A stretch of DNA of 61,139 bases, taken from positions 323,668-384,806 of the forward strand of contig NW_019091590.1 in assembly GCF_001949145.1 (NCBI RefSeq), in the 5' to 3' direction. The stretch comes from Acanthaster planci. Lineage: Eukaryota > Echinodermata > Asteroidea > Valvatida > Acanthasteridae. The notes below the pieces were generated by a model, which did no database searches, had not been told where the DNA came from, and saw only the letters and a program-made list of their open reading frames with translations. This document shows positions 46,596 to 59,329 of the stretch, one piece after another. Each line of letters opens with the position of its first letter. Within the stretch, counting starts at the first letter, position 1. The position numbers and the translations under genes were made by a program.

Positions 46596-48324
46596 TTTAG
46601 GTAGTGCTTCTACTTTCGATGCTTTTTTAACTACATGTATTGTACACATTGGCACATTGCTTCCAGCATTATCAGAGGGCCATCAGTAATAACACAATGT
46701 AATCATGCCATAACTAATGTGACCATACCAGCAATTTCATCTACCTTATCATTGGCGGCTCGGCGAAGGGGGGGGGCAAACAGTCCTAAAAAACAAAAAA
46801 AAAAGAAAACCAAGCAGATTCGATTGATTGATTAATTGATTGATTTTTTTATTTATTGATTTAATTTTTAGAGGTTTTTCGGATTTGTTTTGCTCTCTGT
46901 AAAAATATAGTGAGAACAAGTTTGTAGCCTATTTCAGTTTCCCATTAAAAATTCTCCAGTTTATCGTCGCAGAAGAAATCCTCAGTATGTTCCCCCCCCC
47001 ACCGTGAAAATTTGACTCTGGATCTGCCTTGTCCGTATTTACTGTAATATGTGCTCACAAGTGGGTGGCGCTCATACAGAATTGTTGGGCCGATGCACAA
47101 CAGTATGTCGGAAAACTGATTTTAATTTGTAGAATGAGATGCTGTAGCCATTTTGTTCTTATTTCGGGAGGTTTTTTTGTCTTTGGTCGTGTATCCCCCG
47201 TGGTGTATCTCCCGTTCTGCAAGAGTTACGTTATCAGGATCTTTTCTGTTGGTACTGGTCGTAGGGGCATGGGTGTAAAGGTTTGTGAGTAATTTGGAAG
47301 AAAGAAGAGCTGAATGAGTTATACTGAGAAGAACTTATTTACGTGTACATTTATAAGAGAATAAGTACGTGCACTCCGGTCTCAAACGCTCGGTTAAGAC
47401 CGGCCCAGGAGCATGAAGGCTAATAACTACTCTTGCCGAAGGTTTGCACATGTGGTCTGTTAACGTTGCGGTTATTTTCTAACATCATCGGCAGCTTTGC
47501 GTTTGATACTTTCCTGGTTTAGTTTTCTTATTTTTGAGTAACAAAAGGAATTTCCTTGACCATAAAGTAGGCGTTAACTTACTGTCAATATAAATTATTT
47601 TGTACACAAAGTGCTAGGAGCTGATTATAAATAAGATCTTTTTTTTGGTTCTAATTTTCAATATTGTGTGCACTTTTGCCCCTTAGCACTAACAAAACGA
47701 AAAGTTCGGGTAGGCTGTGACTTTAATCCGTGTTAGTTGCCTTGATTTCAGCAAGAAAATAAATTGAAATACAATCGAGAAATAAAGTTAAGTGAAGGTT
47801 AAACGGCACCTTGTGAATTGCTTATTGCATTCGTCAGTCACTTTTACATTTTCTTGATTTCCTTTAAAAAAATTGTGTCCTGCGCCTTGGTTTTTTAGAA
47901 CTTGTGGGGAAAATGACTCGCATTTAATGATGTGAGGTTGGCCTGTTTATAGCCCGTTTGCGGTATGTACCTGTTGGACGAGGAGTACTTAGTGGGGTGA
48001 TGGTGAAGTGGAATTTATAATTGGCCCGAATATTCTTTGGCTGACTGTGGTCCTGTCTTATAAAAATCGAGTTTTCCGCGTGTCATTTCAATTCACTACC
48101 TGTAGAAGTACATCTGCATGAAAATTAAGCGAGTAGGGAGCAATGATATTTTTACATAGAGCTACATATAGCTCTATGTGTTGTTTATCATATCTTTTGT
48201 TATCTGTTTTAGTGCTACGCAGCTCAATTGCTTTTTGCCTTCGTCGGAGTGACGTCATAAAAGCAGGCGCATACGCGCGTTACACAGACGCGCGGTCTGA
48301 GTAGCAAGCGAACCTCGGCCCCTT

Positions 48325-48545
48325 TCCAATACTTGATTCGGCTCTGTCTCAGGCTTCAACTTTTTTAACTACCTGACTTTGAAGTTGTATGCGCAATGGG
48401 AAATCTGATAATGCCACAAAACATCAAATAAGATTCAAATGAGCCAAACATTATACACAGTACTTCAATTTTAAGCTTCAGGCCCACAATCGGGGATTGG
48501 TTCCGAAGACGAAGCCTGAGACGGGACGAGGTTGAGTATTGGAGA
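48325..48545. repeat. Imperfect ~35-bp inverted repeat (MITE-like)
   Basis: CCAATACT...CTCTGTCTCAGGCTTC at 48325-48357 recurs inverted at about 48508-48543 with a few differences. The interior has no coding capacity. Confidence 0.5.
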
Positions 48546-48793
48546 ATTTGGCAAAAGTGCAAGTGTTGTTTGTTGCGTCACGACTTAACAACATTAAATG
48601 CAAATTTGGAAAATAGTAAACAAAACATTATTAACTATGGTTTAAATGTGTGTGAAATTAAATCCTGGATTCAGAACCCATTGTTATTGCTCAGCGATCA
48701 CATCGTTGGACGATTCTATTTTTAGCTCTTTTCAAGCGATTTTCGAGTATTATCTTCGCGATAAATCTGAGATTGTGCTACTGAAGTACAGTT

Positions 48794-51700
48794 ATGGCGA
48801 GTAGAAAGGTGAGTTACATGTATTTTTTCAAATGCGCTGGTAATGTGAGAAATTATTTTGAAGTTATGTCCACTTGTCCGACCTAACGGTTTGAATGCTT
48901 TGTGGAAACTGTCCTTTCACATAACCGTTTCAATTACAGCTGTGTTTCTGCTGGTAGAGAGCCTGAAGAGCCTTTGGCTAATTCCAGCAGCCCAAACTCT
49001 GAAATCGTTCCCTGCAAAACATGACTGCTTACTGTTGTTCGAAAAGCGATTTGAAGACATAATAGCGTCGAGCTAGTACTTTAGGTTTAATGTGTTGTGT
49101 ATTTGCTAGTTAGTGTTTAATTCTATTCGTATTATCGTTATACATTAATGTTCATGTATACGTCGCACAGGGCTGTACTGAAAGTATCTGGCGACGAAAG
49201 CAAGGGGGGGGGGGAGCAGTGCCCCCACTTTTTCGAATCTGGGCATACCGCCCACCCACTTCTTGCAGGGCCTGCAATGGGTCTATGGGTCTGGGGCTTA
49301 ACGGATCGGCCTACTAATGGCTGATGCCAGATGGTCTAACAATTGCCCCCCTCCTTTGAAGGTCGTTCTGCTGCCGCTGATATTCTACCCCCTCATGCTT
49401 CATATGCAGCAAGGTATGAGACGGAGAGAACCCCCCCTGCTTTGTGTTGGTCATTGTCTCGCAGGAATCTGGGGAATTCCTTTCAGATATCTTGGGGGGA
49501 TGTGTTAATCAAGTAACAAAAGTCTGGAATGTGTGTAGGGATTGGACATGTTGGAGGGGTACCCCTCGGTCTCATTTTTTGCTGGGTATATCATACTTAA
49601 TAACGCCTGGCTTCATAACATTTTTCTTGTAAAGATTTTTTATAACATTGCGCCGTTGAATTAAACTTGTACCCATCTATATATGCATAATTCACTAGTG
49701 ACTTACCCTCCTGTACAGTGTCACAACTGTTTATAAGTTTATAGCGAAAACAAATTTATAAACAGTGTACCACTTTCCTTTGGAGGGGGTTCTTTTTGCC
49801 GCCCCCCTCGCCAGGACTAAACCTGTATACACCATTTCTAGTATTTAATTTTCTCTACTGATTAAAAAAGTGTCCATCCAGATTCCCTTCTCATAATAAT
49901 GATTCTGTTTGTATGTACTCCAACTGGATTATTTTAGTATCAAAAGTCGAATTTACACAAAATAGTGCTCCACTGTGCTGCGAAAGCTGGAATTTTCTGA
50001 ACTTCTTATTTTTTGTCCAATTATCTCAGAAACCCGGCTACGGCCGACGCATCAGCCATTGGCTGAGAGACCACGTCGTCTCGCCTTCAAGTGTGTCGTT
50101 TACGAAGGTGCAGGTAGGTGAAACAATACTTGTGGCAGATTTACGAATACCTTTCGTCGGAGTATTCAAGTGAAAAATCATAACACATTGTCTCCTTTTT
50201 TATCTGTTCTTGTTGTGACGCAGTCATTTATATAAATTAAATTTCTAATGTCCGATGACACCTCTCAGATTTGTGAAGAATTTTTCAGACTTTTCAACAA
50301 CCAAAATGTATTCCACAGCACTCAAAAAGAAAAACTTTTTAAAAGCCATCAATAGGCTGCTTTGTTGTAAGACTCCGCAGAAGTGTAATACATAATTGCA
50401 GATGCACATTTGTATCATGAGCATTGCCCTCTCGTGTCAAAGGGTGTCAGCACCCTCCACCCCACAAAATTTCCATGGCCGGAAAAGTCAACCCCCCATA
50501 CTATCCCCCACTCCTAGATCCCAACACAAATTTACGTCCGTGATTTTATCTATAATAGGTGCTCTCCAAAAATCACCGCAACTCCCCGCGGTCGGAGTGT
50601 CCACTACCTGACCCTGGACCCCGGCCAGCCTTCCCCCTAATAAAGGCACCTGCTGGACCAACAACTGGGCCCGAAGAGAGGAAGACCCATTTACGCCCCG
50701 GTATTAATCACGGTGATTTCAACTTACCCCACTTGGTAAGCTGGCAAAATGCAGGGGTCTGGACCGTTTATTGTCCTCTTTTTGGATTTAAAGAAATTTT
50801 GTCAAACCAGTCGATTCTGACAGGTCCGTGACCACACACACACACACACACACACACACAAATTCAATTTTTCGATCAAAACCTGACCAACTCGGAGTCT
50901 CCTAACATTCATACAGAATGGTACTGGGGCAGACAAAGAAGCCATGATCATTTCAATCCCAAACGTCCTTATTACAAAAAATATGCACTTGTTTCGATTT
51001 GAGAAAATGCTGTCTGAGATAACTACGAACCAATGAAAAGATTGGAGGTAAAATCAACAAGCCTGCTTGCCATTATGTAGCTGAATATCAATTTATATCT
51101 TGTCTAAGATGTCACTTTATTCCCTTGTTATCTTTACAACAACAGAGTAAACAGGAACTACCGAGTCAAGTGATATCGATCGACGCAAGACCGAACACCG
51201 GCAGAGCTGTCAAAGACTGCCAAAGAAACACCCTGCTAGCTCAACAAACGAGCAAGGTACGAGGCCCTGTGCATTCCAACCATTGTTTTCAAACTATCTA
51301 CTATCCATCTTCTCAGTTTTACTGTTTTTAATGCAGTTATTTCTCAGTAGCACGTGCTTGTGAAATATTTTCCATCAAAGACATTTCCTTCCTTAGGATC
51401 ACTCCAATATTTAGTAAGGTGATTCATTTGCTCTTGTTCCTTCAAGCAGAAACCGTTGTTGAGATTTAGCAGGCTGATTCAACCCAGCAAGGATGCTGGC
51501 AAAGCAGAAGTTGCACCCTCTTTAAACTTCCGCTTGCCGAGGTTGGCTCTCCGGAAAGGCAGCCGGCGTACGACAAAGGTTGCTCCTGAACCGACTTTCC
51601 CGGAAGTATGCATCAGAGCCAACAATGACCCCAAGTCGTTCGACTTGGACTGGGATACAAATCCACGTCGAGACCAATCTCTCTCTTCAGTTCGGAGCAG

Positions 51701-54269
51701 AACGTCACGACAGAGAGGTTCTCATGGAGGATCCGAGTACACCATGGATCCAAGAGAAAAGGCAACTCAAATGAAAGGAGCCATGAGCAGGATTGCAGGG
51801 GAGTGGCAACAAATGGGGGATGCTACTGAGAGCATGTCTGAATATACAACATCCCCACCAAACGACCAAGGCAGACTCTGTGACAGTAACGACAAAGTAT
51901 ATTTGAGACGTCCCAAAGCTATCAGCAGAATTCCAGTGTTAAAGTCCTGGAAGAGAAGAGAGCTTGGACCGAGGACTCTGAAGCACGCCACAGCGCCGAG
52001 CATGATACCAGTCTTGTGTTCATCCAAGAAGCAAGAACTCCGAAGCACGACTTCATTAAGCCATGCCGACAAACGCTTTGGGAGTTTCCACACGAGACCC
52101 TCATCAGTTGGTGAAATTAGGAAGGGTAGGCATCACTCTCTAAATGATGAGCACAGCAAAGCTGATGGAAAGGTGTGGACAGAAAAATGCCCAATATTAC
52201 CCCGTATTGGAGTCACCGAGCCAACAACGGTCAAGATAGCACAATCAGAACAGAGAATCACAGTGAACCCTACACTTTGGGGAAGCTCTGCTCACAAAGG
52301 CAGAAAGTCCAGTGACATTAAAGAAATCATCGATATCACTGGCAACATCCAGAAGTCAACTGAATTTACCAAATGTTTTACCGAAAAGGGCAACGACAGA
52401 ATGGTGAGGAAAAAAGGAAGTTATCTCTCGGTATACTTAGACCACTGCTTAAAGGAGCGCACTTCATCCATTCATGATAAGCGCATAACAAAGCCTTCTC
52501 AAGAAGCGAGGGAGAAAGAAGTAGAGACCAGAATTACGACACCAGCTCAACCTGAATCAAATTACAGACTATCAGGGGAGGACGAACTCTACACTGGGCG
52601 GCCCAAACCAAACCTGCAAATGAGCAAGGATTCCCTGACTGAGGTAGCTAACGAGAACAGCAGAGGTGAAAGAAGAAGGCATGTAGGCAGATCGGAAAGT
52701 TCCACCAATGTGCCATGGAAATCTGGAATTTGTGACCTGTCCAGGGGTGCATGCTCATCACTTCAAGAGCATCAGGATGCACGATTGAACTTTTCTGCTT
52801 ATTTTTCCAAATGGAGACCCGAATCCACACCGGAGTTGAGGAATATTGCGAGATGCACTAAACTTCCTGTGGGGACATGGAGGAGAAGAAACAGTGAAGG
52901 AAACATCAGCATTTTACGTCGAATTGCGGCGGCAAGAGCTACTTGGCTGAGGATTGACATCAGCGAGATGGAGAAATGGAATAAGTTAGGTAGTGTAGGC
53001 GAGAAACAACAAAGAGCTGGCTCTAGTAGCGATGACGTCCGACTAGCGCAAGCAAAGGCAAAGTTCGAGGAATTCTGCAGAACTGATTTTGATCGGTACA
53101 ATCGTAGAAATACGCGCCAGAAACGATCGACAGTGATCTCAAGAAAAGTCCACAGAGTCGCATGTGAGCCTCGCCTGGCAACGTTACTTGAAGAAGATGA
53201 AACCAAACAGACCGCGGCGAAAAGTCATTCCGACAAGTTGCTTGTTTTAAATGCTGATTGTACCGACAAGAAGGGTGACGCTGCATCAAATACGCATACT
53301 TTAACAAAAGGAAGTACCCATCAAAAAAGAAATGGAAACGGTGCACTGCAAACATCGAAAGAGGTCATTCCATCAACTGTCAAAGCGGAGAAAGAAGTTC
53401 TCATATCTTTTGTGGAAAGTACTGAAAGTGAGATATTGTCCGAACTGAAAGACAAATACAAACAAAAATATGGCTATACAGACTTAATGTTACAGACTGG
53501 AAGCACACGAATGAAATGCACCCCCGACACAGATGATAAAGACTCGACTGACAAAAATGAATCATCCCTGCAAGTGGTCACAGAAGCTGCAGCGGACGAG
53601 GAGGAAGCCCAAATGGACCAAATGCAGGAAGAACAGTGGGAGTTGGCATCTCTAGGAGAGTGGGCCTTCATCTGTCACGACGACGAAGACGAAGAGGAGG
53701 AGGAAACAGAAGAATACCTCAGGAAAAGTGACTATCGCAAAGAGGTGATGATAGCTGAGAACCTGCCGAGGATCACCAACCAGTTCCAAAGCGTGGGTGC
53801 TATGCGGGAGCTCCTGAAAATATCAGCCCTGAGGTACTGTCCCTATGCTCCAATCGAGAAGGCAGTGCGGATGTTCAGCCGCATCTGCAGGGGTCCCGTT
53901 CCTCTGACCACATTACACCAAACTAAAGCAGAGGCCGTGTCTTCATTGTCGACAAATCTCTATCAGAAAATAAAAGAGTTCCTCGCTCAGCAGGACGCAC
54001 CTTTCGAATTCAAGATGATGAGTCCGATTTTCCAAGAGCTGGAACTCCTGAGAGCGAGACAGGACCGACTCGAAAAATATCTGAGGCCTAGTGACGGCAT
54101 CGATGGGAGTCGAAGTTCACGGGGAAATCCTACCGACACTGTGGGCCGTTACGAGAGGAAGGCTGGGTCGAAGCGTTTGATAAACGTGATGAGCACCATT
54201 TACGAACTTCCTGACGAGGAAGATGTCGTCACTGAAACTGCCGCACTTGCAGGATGTCAAAAGTACTGA
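48794..54269 (+). CDS. Uncharacterised ~1009-aa basic, low-complexity protein
   Basis: Four exons, all phase 0, are modelled: 48794-48808 (MASRK), 50030-50113, 51146-51256 and 51450-54269. The small exons have good AG/GT borders (GTGAGT, GTAGGT, GTACGA), exactly preserve frame and join to a 2.8-kb last exon with no stops, so the model is strong although I do not recognise the family. The N-terminus has KPGYGRRISHWLRDHVV. Residues ~70-790 are polar, Arg/Lys/Ser/Thr-rich and probably disordered. An acidic run (DDEDEEEEETEE) lies near residues 813-825. Residues ~841-950 look folded and helical (LPRITNQFQSVGAMRELL, YCPYAPIEKAVRMF, LRARQDRLEKYL). There is no signal peptide, TM helix or known catalytic motif. 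A candidate AATAAA lies at 54737. Confidence 0.8.
50833..50860 (+). repeat. (CA)n microsatellite
   Basis: An uninterrupted CA dinucleotide run of about 14 units lies in intron 2 of the uncharacterised gene. Confidence 0.95.
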
Positions 54270-54736
54270 CGAAAGGAAAAACGCAGGTGGCACGACCAAA
54301 CGTGGGCAGGGATTTGAGAAACGCAAGATAACATGACGTCAATCGTAGTTGGCAAGGTCACGGCACACTGTTGACCACTGCCAAATAGGCCTAAATCAGG
54401 CAAAATTTTATTAAATCAAAACTTCGCAAACAAATTTTAATGTAGATTTTGTGCAATTAATGCAATCACTGAATATTAATGTAGCGGTCCGGTTCTTCTG
54501 CAGTTGTCAGAAGGGTGGAGATTCGTCCGCCAATTAAGGAGGATAGGAGGCGCAAAACCAGACAAAAACTGGACTCAAGGCGACTGTGCCTTGACTTCCT
54601 TTGGTTCATTCCTAGGTTTCAATCAGCAATTAAATTGTATAACCAAAAGGGGAAACCCTAAAGGGAGACAGAGGACATACTATTGAGTGATGGTTTACAT
54701 GTACGTCACAACAAACATTACATTCGGTATGTCCAT

Positions 54737-54742
54737 AATAAA
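54737..54742 (+). terminator. Candidate poly(A) signal (AATAAA)
   Basis: AATAAA lies ~470 bp downstream of the stop codon of the ~1009-aa gene, in AT-rich sequence and before the next repeat element. Confidence 0.45.
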
Positions 54743-55067
54743 TTCATACTTAGAAATGTCTCTGTATAATCATAAGTGCTCTTACCCTGACATCTAAAAG
54801 TTTGTCCAAATAGGTATGAACACTAACTAAAGCCGACGGGAAAAGGGCTTAAGTTATCCACAAGGGGCCTTCTTGCTGTGATCTTCAGCCCACCAAGGTG
54901 CAGGTCTCAAGCGTGGGAATTGTCACTGAGAAAAGTCCAGAAACTTCTCAAGTCCCGCCAAAATGTAATACAATGTAAACGACTTCCGGCCGAAAGGGCA
55001 TGGCTTTGAGATAACGAATTAAGTCGGCACACCCGGCCGTCCGCAAGGTTGTTCATACCCCAGCACA

Positions 55068-55986
55068 GACCTTTTCACTAATAAACTTATAATTATGCGC
55101 GCATGCGCACAAACGGACTTGGCGGCAAGAAATGTGAGCGGGCAATTGAAAAGGTACAGGGACGCGGCTTCGATGATTATTTTCTCTCAGGTTTTTGGCT
55201 TTGTTGGTTTTTTCTTTAGCTATTTTTCTTTTTGCTATTAATTTCTAACCTAAGCAGCATTTTTAGTGCGCTGCAAAAATACTTTATAATCGTGATTTTT
55301 CCTGTGCACACGAGATCGCCGTTTCTTAATATGGCCCCCTTCAATGATAAGTACACGTAGTATAAATTGCATCGTCAGTGTTCTTGGAGCCAACCTGTGC
55401 ATTTGTAAACACGCTATAATGTTGAAATGTACATGTTCTGTACCCATTTGATTCGCTACTTTTTTCCACTCGGGTAGCCTGAAGAACCATATCCCTCAAG
55501 TTCTCTTTGGAATCTGCACTTTGTTTTGTCGTACAACCCCAAACGCAACAACCGGATACCATTTCTTTCGGTAGTACTCCAAGCTATATGACCAGGTTCA
55601 ATGGTAAGCTATGTACCTACAGTACATGTACATAGAACATCAGTACGTGTTTACAAATGCACAGGTTGGCTGCAAGAACGCTAACGATGTGATTTATACA
55701 ATTTATGATGGAAGGGGGCCATACCAAGAAACGGCGATCTCGTGCGCACAGAAAAAAATCACGATTATAAAGTCTTTCTACAGAGCACTAAAAATCCTGC
55801 TTAGGTTAGAAACTAATAGCAAAAGGAAATAGCTGAAGAAAAAAAATGAACAAAGCCAGAAAACCTGAGAGAAAATGATCACCAAAGTTGCGCCCCTGTA
55901 CCTTTTTAATGGCCGCTCACACTTCTTGCCGCCAAGGCCATTTGTGCGCATGCGTGCATAGTTACGAATTTATTAGTGAAAAGGTC
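55068..55986. mobile_element. Long palindromic (foldback) element with THAP-like relic
   Basis: The 919-bp element has arms of ~350 bp (about 55068-55425 and 55628-55986) that are diverged reverse complements. They share GACCTTTTCACTAATAA ends, GCGCATGCGCACAAA..G, CTTGGCGGCAAGAA and many inner blocks, with a ~200-bp loop. On the minus strand, 55562 to about 55440, an open stretch starts MVSGCCVWGCTTKQ. An adjacent frame reads FFRLPEWKK. This resembles the C-x2-4-C start and FxRFP-type core of a THAP zinc finger, the DNA-binding domain of P-element-type transposases. The frame is shifted between the two parts and no transposase core is present. It is probably a non-autonomous P-like element; the family is an inference. 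Confidence 0.6.
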
Positions 55987-58986
55987 CATTGAGTTCATAT
56001 TCATATCAAAACTAATAATCTCACCTGGGAACCCCTAGACCCATACTATAATTAGGCGAAAAGAAACGAAGTTGTTATATTCAGCATGTCTGGTCCATTT
56101 TGTGATCAAAACATAATGTCTTCTGAGATTCTTACTAACTTAAGGTGATCTGAGGTGACATGGCTTTGCGACCACGGTTTCATAAATCAGTCGTATTATG
56201 ATTAAACATAACTGAACAAACCAAGACAATATAATAAAAAATCACCCTCGCCAGCACAGCATAGCAAACAAAAGAATTCAAGATCTCATTTATTTATTTT
56301 TTTTCCTAATATCTATCCAGGGTAAAACTTGTTCACTATATGGTGGTCTTTCATAAGGCCCTGATTATGTTAAAATTATGTATACATAAACAAAGATTAA
56401 TATAATTTTTTTTATAAATTATACAAAAACTCACACTTGATAAATAAAAATAATCTAAACACCAAAACTGGTCCAAACAGAAGAAACTAAAACGCTTGCT
56501 TGGACCATTTAAGAAGTGGTTTTTTAATTAAATGGAATTTTCCATGTCGATAACTATTATTGACGCAATGCTGCATAGTATTTAATTTTTTCATTTTCTG
56601 ACGCATTTATTCGAAATATAAATCTAAAGCTTAACAGAACAACGTTATTTGACATAATGCAAAAACACTTATCATAAAACAGCGATTAAAACAGAAAAAT
56701 ACCAAGGAAGAAAATAAAACAGAGAAAACACAAACACAGATCGAAACTAAAAAAGTTATCTCAGCAAGCATCGCTACAAGCAAAGCAACACAGCCAACAA
56801 AACAACATAGAAAACGAAACCCAAACAACTCGGAAACTTCCTCCCCAGCCTACCCAACGAAAGTGATACATGTATTGATACAGATCATGTTTAATAAACA
56901 AACTATTTGCACATTGCAAATAAATATCTCTGTAAACAACCAGAGTCAAGAAAAGAGAACCACAAAAAAAGAAAAAGAAAACCTGCTCAAAACTTGACAC
57001 ATAAACAAACTGTGGCTTAAATACATGGGACCGCCAAAGAATGAAGTCCAGGGCTTAACCTCACAAGTTTTGCACTGTGTTAAAAGATTATGCGATAACC
57101 ATCCTTAAATTTATGTTACATTTAAGATGCTGATTTAATTGTTTTGTAATTGAAATATTTCTGTGTTTCCTCTCTTGACAAGATGGTTTTGTCAGCTCTA
57201 TATAAGGAGTGTCCGAGAAATGTCATTTCGCTATTTGTTCTTGATGTTTATTAATTAAATTTAAAAGTATGAAGCGATTCATTGAAACATCTGAGAAAAA
57301 GACCAGAGATAATAAAAAAAGTTCATAATTTACGTTAGAATATTTTTAAAAAATGCAAACTGCGTTGCAGAAAAAGAAATTGAAATTTCCATTCGTTACA
57401 GCCAAGTGCTTGTTTAGACGACATACGTGGTTTTTGTAAGTGAATACAAAATATCTTGACTGCATCAACCAAGAATCAATTTGACATTGGTGGGAATAAA
57501 CAAAAGGATTTCTTGGCTTTAGCCGTAAATCTACCTGAATACTCTTTTAAACATGTATATTGCTTATTATCATTTTCTGGAATTTGCAACCACATCAGTA
57601 AAGTTATGGATACTTTGTGAAATCTACAAGATTTTTGTGTATAGGCCTACGGATCGGTGTTGACGAATTATGGCTTTTGTACCCCACCAGTCATTTGGGT
57701 TTATAACTAAATTCCTTCGGGCGAAACTCTAGGCTATTCAGTTTAAAGGGAATTGAAAATGTAATGATTAAGAAGTTGAACCTTTGTTCTTTGCCATCAG
57801 TTTATTTTTTAGGAGTAATCTGTTTGTAACAGAAAAGACAATTATCATGTTCAGAAAGGAAATACTGGGTTAATAGATATCCAGATTAAAAAAAGATAAA
57901 TCAACAATAAACAACATTCAATAATAAAAAAGAAAAAAGTTGAATAGTAACAATCAGGCTCGTACTCTTTACAGTGATGTTTCAGCTAGCGAGGAATTTT
58001 TTGTCTGCAGTGCTTATGAATAGCCATAGCTCTTTATAACGAAAAGATATGACGTCATTAAACGAAACAACCCTTTATCCCATAATCAAAAACAAAATTT
58101 TTCATTCATTTAACAGATCACTTTTCGAATGTCAACCAGTTCACCATTTCTGTTTCTGTTTCCGATCATCGAACTTGTTAAACGTTTTCCTCTCATGAAA
58201 AAGAAAATTCTAAAGAAGAGTTTAATGATAAAAAACATGGACTCTTCTTAAAACCCTCGGTAGAGGGAGCGGCCTCTCCTGGCGAGTCCATTGGAGCTAA
58301 TTAACATTTCCATTTTTTAAAAGTCCAAATTCCACGACTACTTATCATATCCTACCCCTGAATATGCTGAAAAACCTGGCTTAGTTATTTTACTGCCAGG
58401 GCCTGCCATGGCCAGAAAAAAAAATGCAAAAAATCCAGACGGCCTTAAGCCAGCCTCCAGGCAATTCCCATAGACTGTGTGCTAAGTGGTCCCTTGTGCA
58501 CAACCTAATGGGTTGTTTACAAAACGGTGCCTGGGGCAGGCAGTGGAATGTTCTCTATCAATGACAGCCGTTTGGAACTTGTCAGAGGCCTCTGTCGGCT
58601 GTCTTTGAAGTGTTATTTTTGTTGGGGGGGTGTTGTGATGGTGGTATGGCTTGGCTGGCGCGTGGCGAGGGCCCCCCCTTCAAATCCAGAGAGCCTGGGA
58701 AAACGGCCCCCCACAGTACTGTGGTGTACTTTTGGTGGGTTTTGGTGGTTTGTAAGATCTGTAGAGGCTAGAGGACAACCACTAAAACATTAATATACCT
58801 TCAGGACGGACTCAGGGCTCTGCAAACCTGAAAAATGAAACGGACTCAACGGAATAGTCCGCCCACGGGACCGTGTGAGTTTAAATTGGGAACGCGTCCC
58901 AGGTTAAATGGTAATATAAAAATAGTTCAAAATGAAAGGGGGAAAAGGAGAGGATCGAGTTGGCCAAGCAGTCTCGTAGCCTACCC

Positions 58987-59235
58987 TTACTGAGAAGTTA
59001 GGGTGGTGAGAGAAGTTGCTTTAGTCTCGTATTCGGTGAAATCCTTGCCTAAATACTTTTTAAAATCTCCCGAGGCTACAATTGAACAAAGTCGAGATTT
59101 GAAGTCAACTTGGTTCGCGTTTGATGCCTGGGTTGGTGTTGGCTGCGCAAGTATCGTTTTGAGACCCTCGTTTTGTTGTTCCCTTTTTGCGTCATTTTGT
59201 TTAAACTTTATTTCAAGCAACAGTAATCGTAGGTA
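58987..59235 (-). CDS. Small open reading frame next to the polymerase relic
   Basis: About 77 codons on the same strand and downstream of the polymerase fragment: MLEIKFKQNDAKREQQ at the start, a Gln/Thr/Pro stretch (AQPTPTQASNANQ), and DFKSRL...YLGKDFTEYE. Its composition looks protein-like (charged, amphipathic), unlike the surrounding AT-rich spacer. I do not recognise it. It could be another fragment of the same element or chance. Confidence 0.25.
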   Translation of the reverse strand, partial: YLRLLLLEIKFKQNDAKREQQNEGLKTILAQPTPTQASNANQVDFKSRLCSIVASGDFKKYLGKDFTEYETKATSLTTLTSQ

Positions 59236-59329
59236 TGATACATCAAATTAAGTACTATAACTAGCTCCATAACTACCTGAACATATTTCAACAACATTAT
59301 TTTTTATTGACTTTTATTTACAGCTAAAT

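Larger units (their letters stand above)
44483..48793. other. Intergenic spacer with inverted-repeat elements
   Basis: No exon was recognised. The 3' UTR of CFAP418 should lie at the left end. The spacer contains inverted repeats at 46110-46226, 46359-46595 and 48325-48545, long G and C runs, and a perfect small hairpin at 48155-48181. Confidence 0.55.
54270..58986. other. AT-rich intergenic spacer
   Basis: No host exon was recognised. It contains the 3' UTR of the ~1009-aa gene and the palindromic element at 55068-55986. About 3 kb of very AT-rich sequence without usable reading frames follows. Confidence 0.6.

Noticed and set aside
53023-53355. Minus-strand frames opposite the ~1009-aa gene
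   Set aside because: Shadows of the long coding exon.
58527-58793. 88-codon Trp/Gly-rich plus-strand frame
   Set aside because: Composition reflects G-runs; no start context, splice sites or domain.
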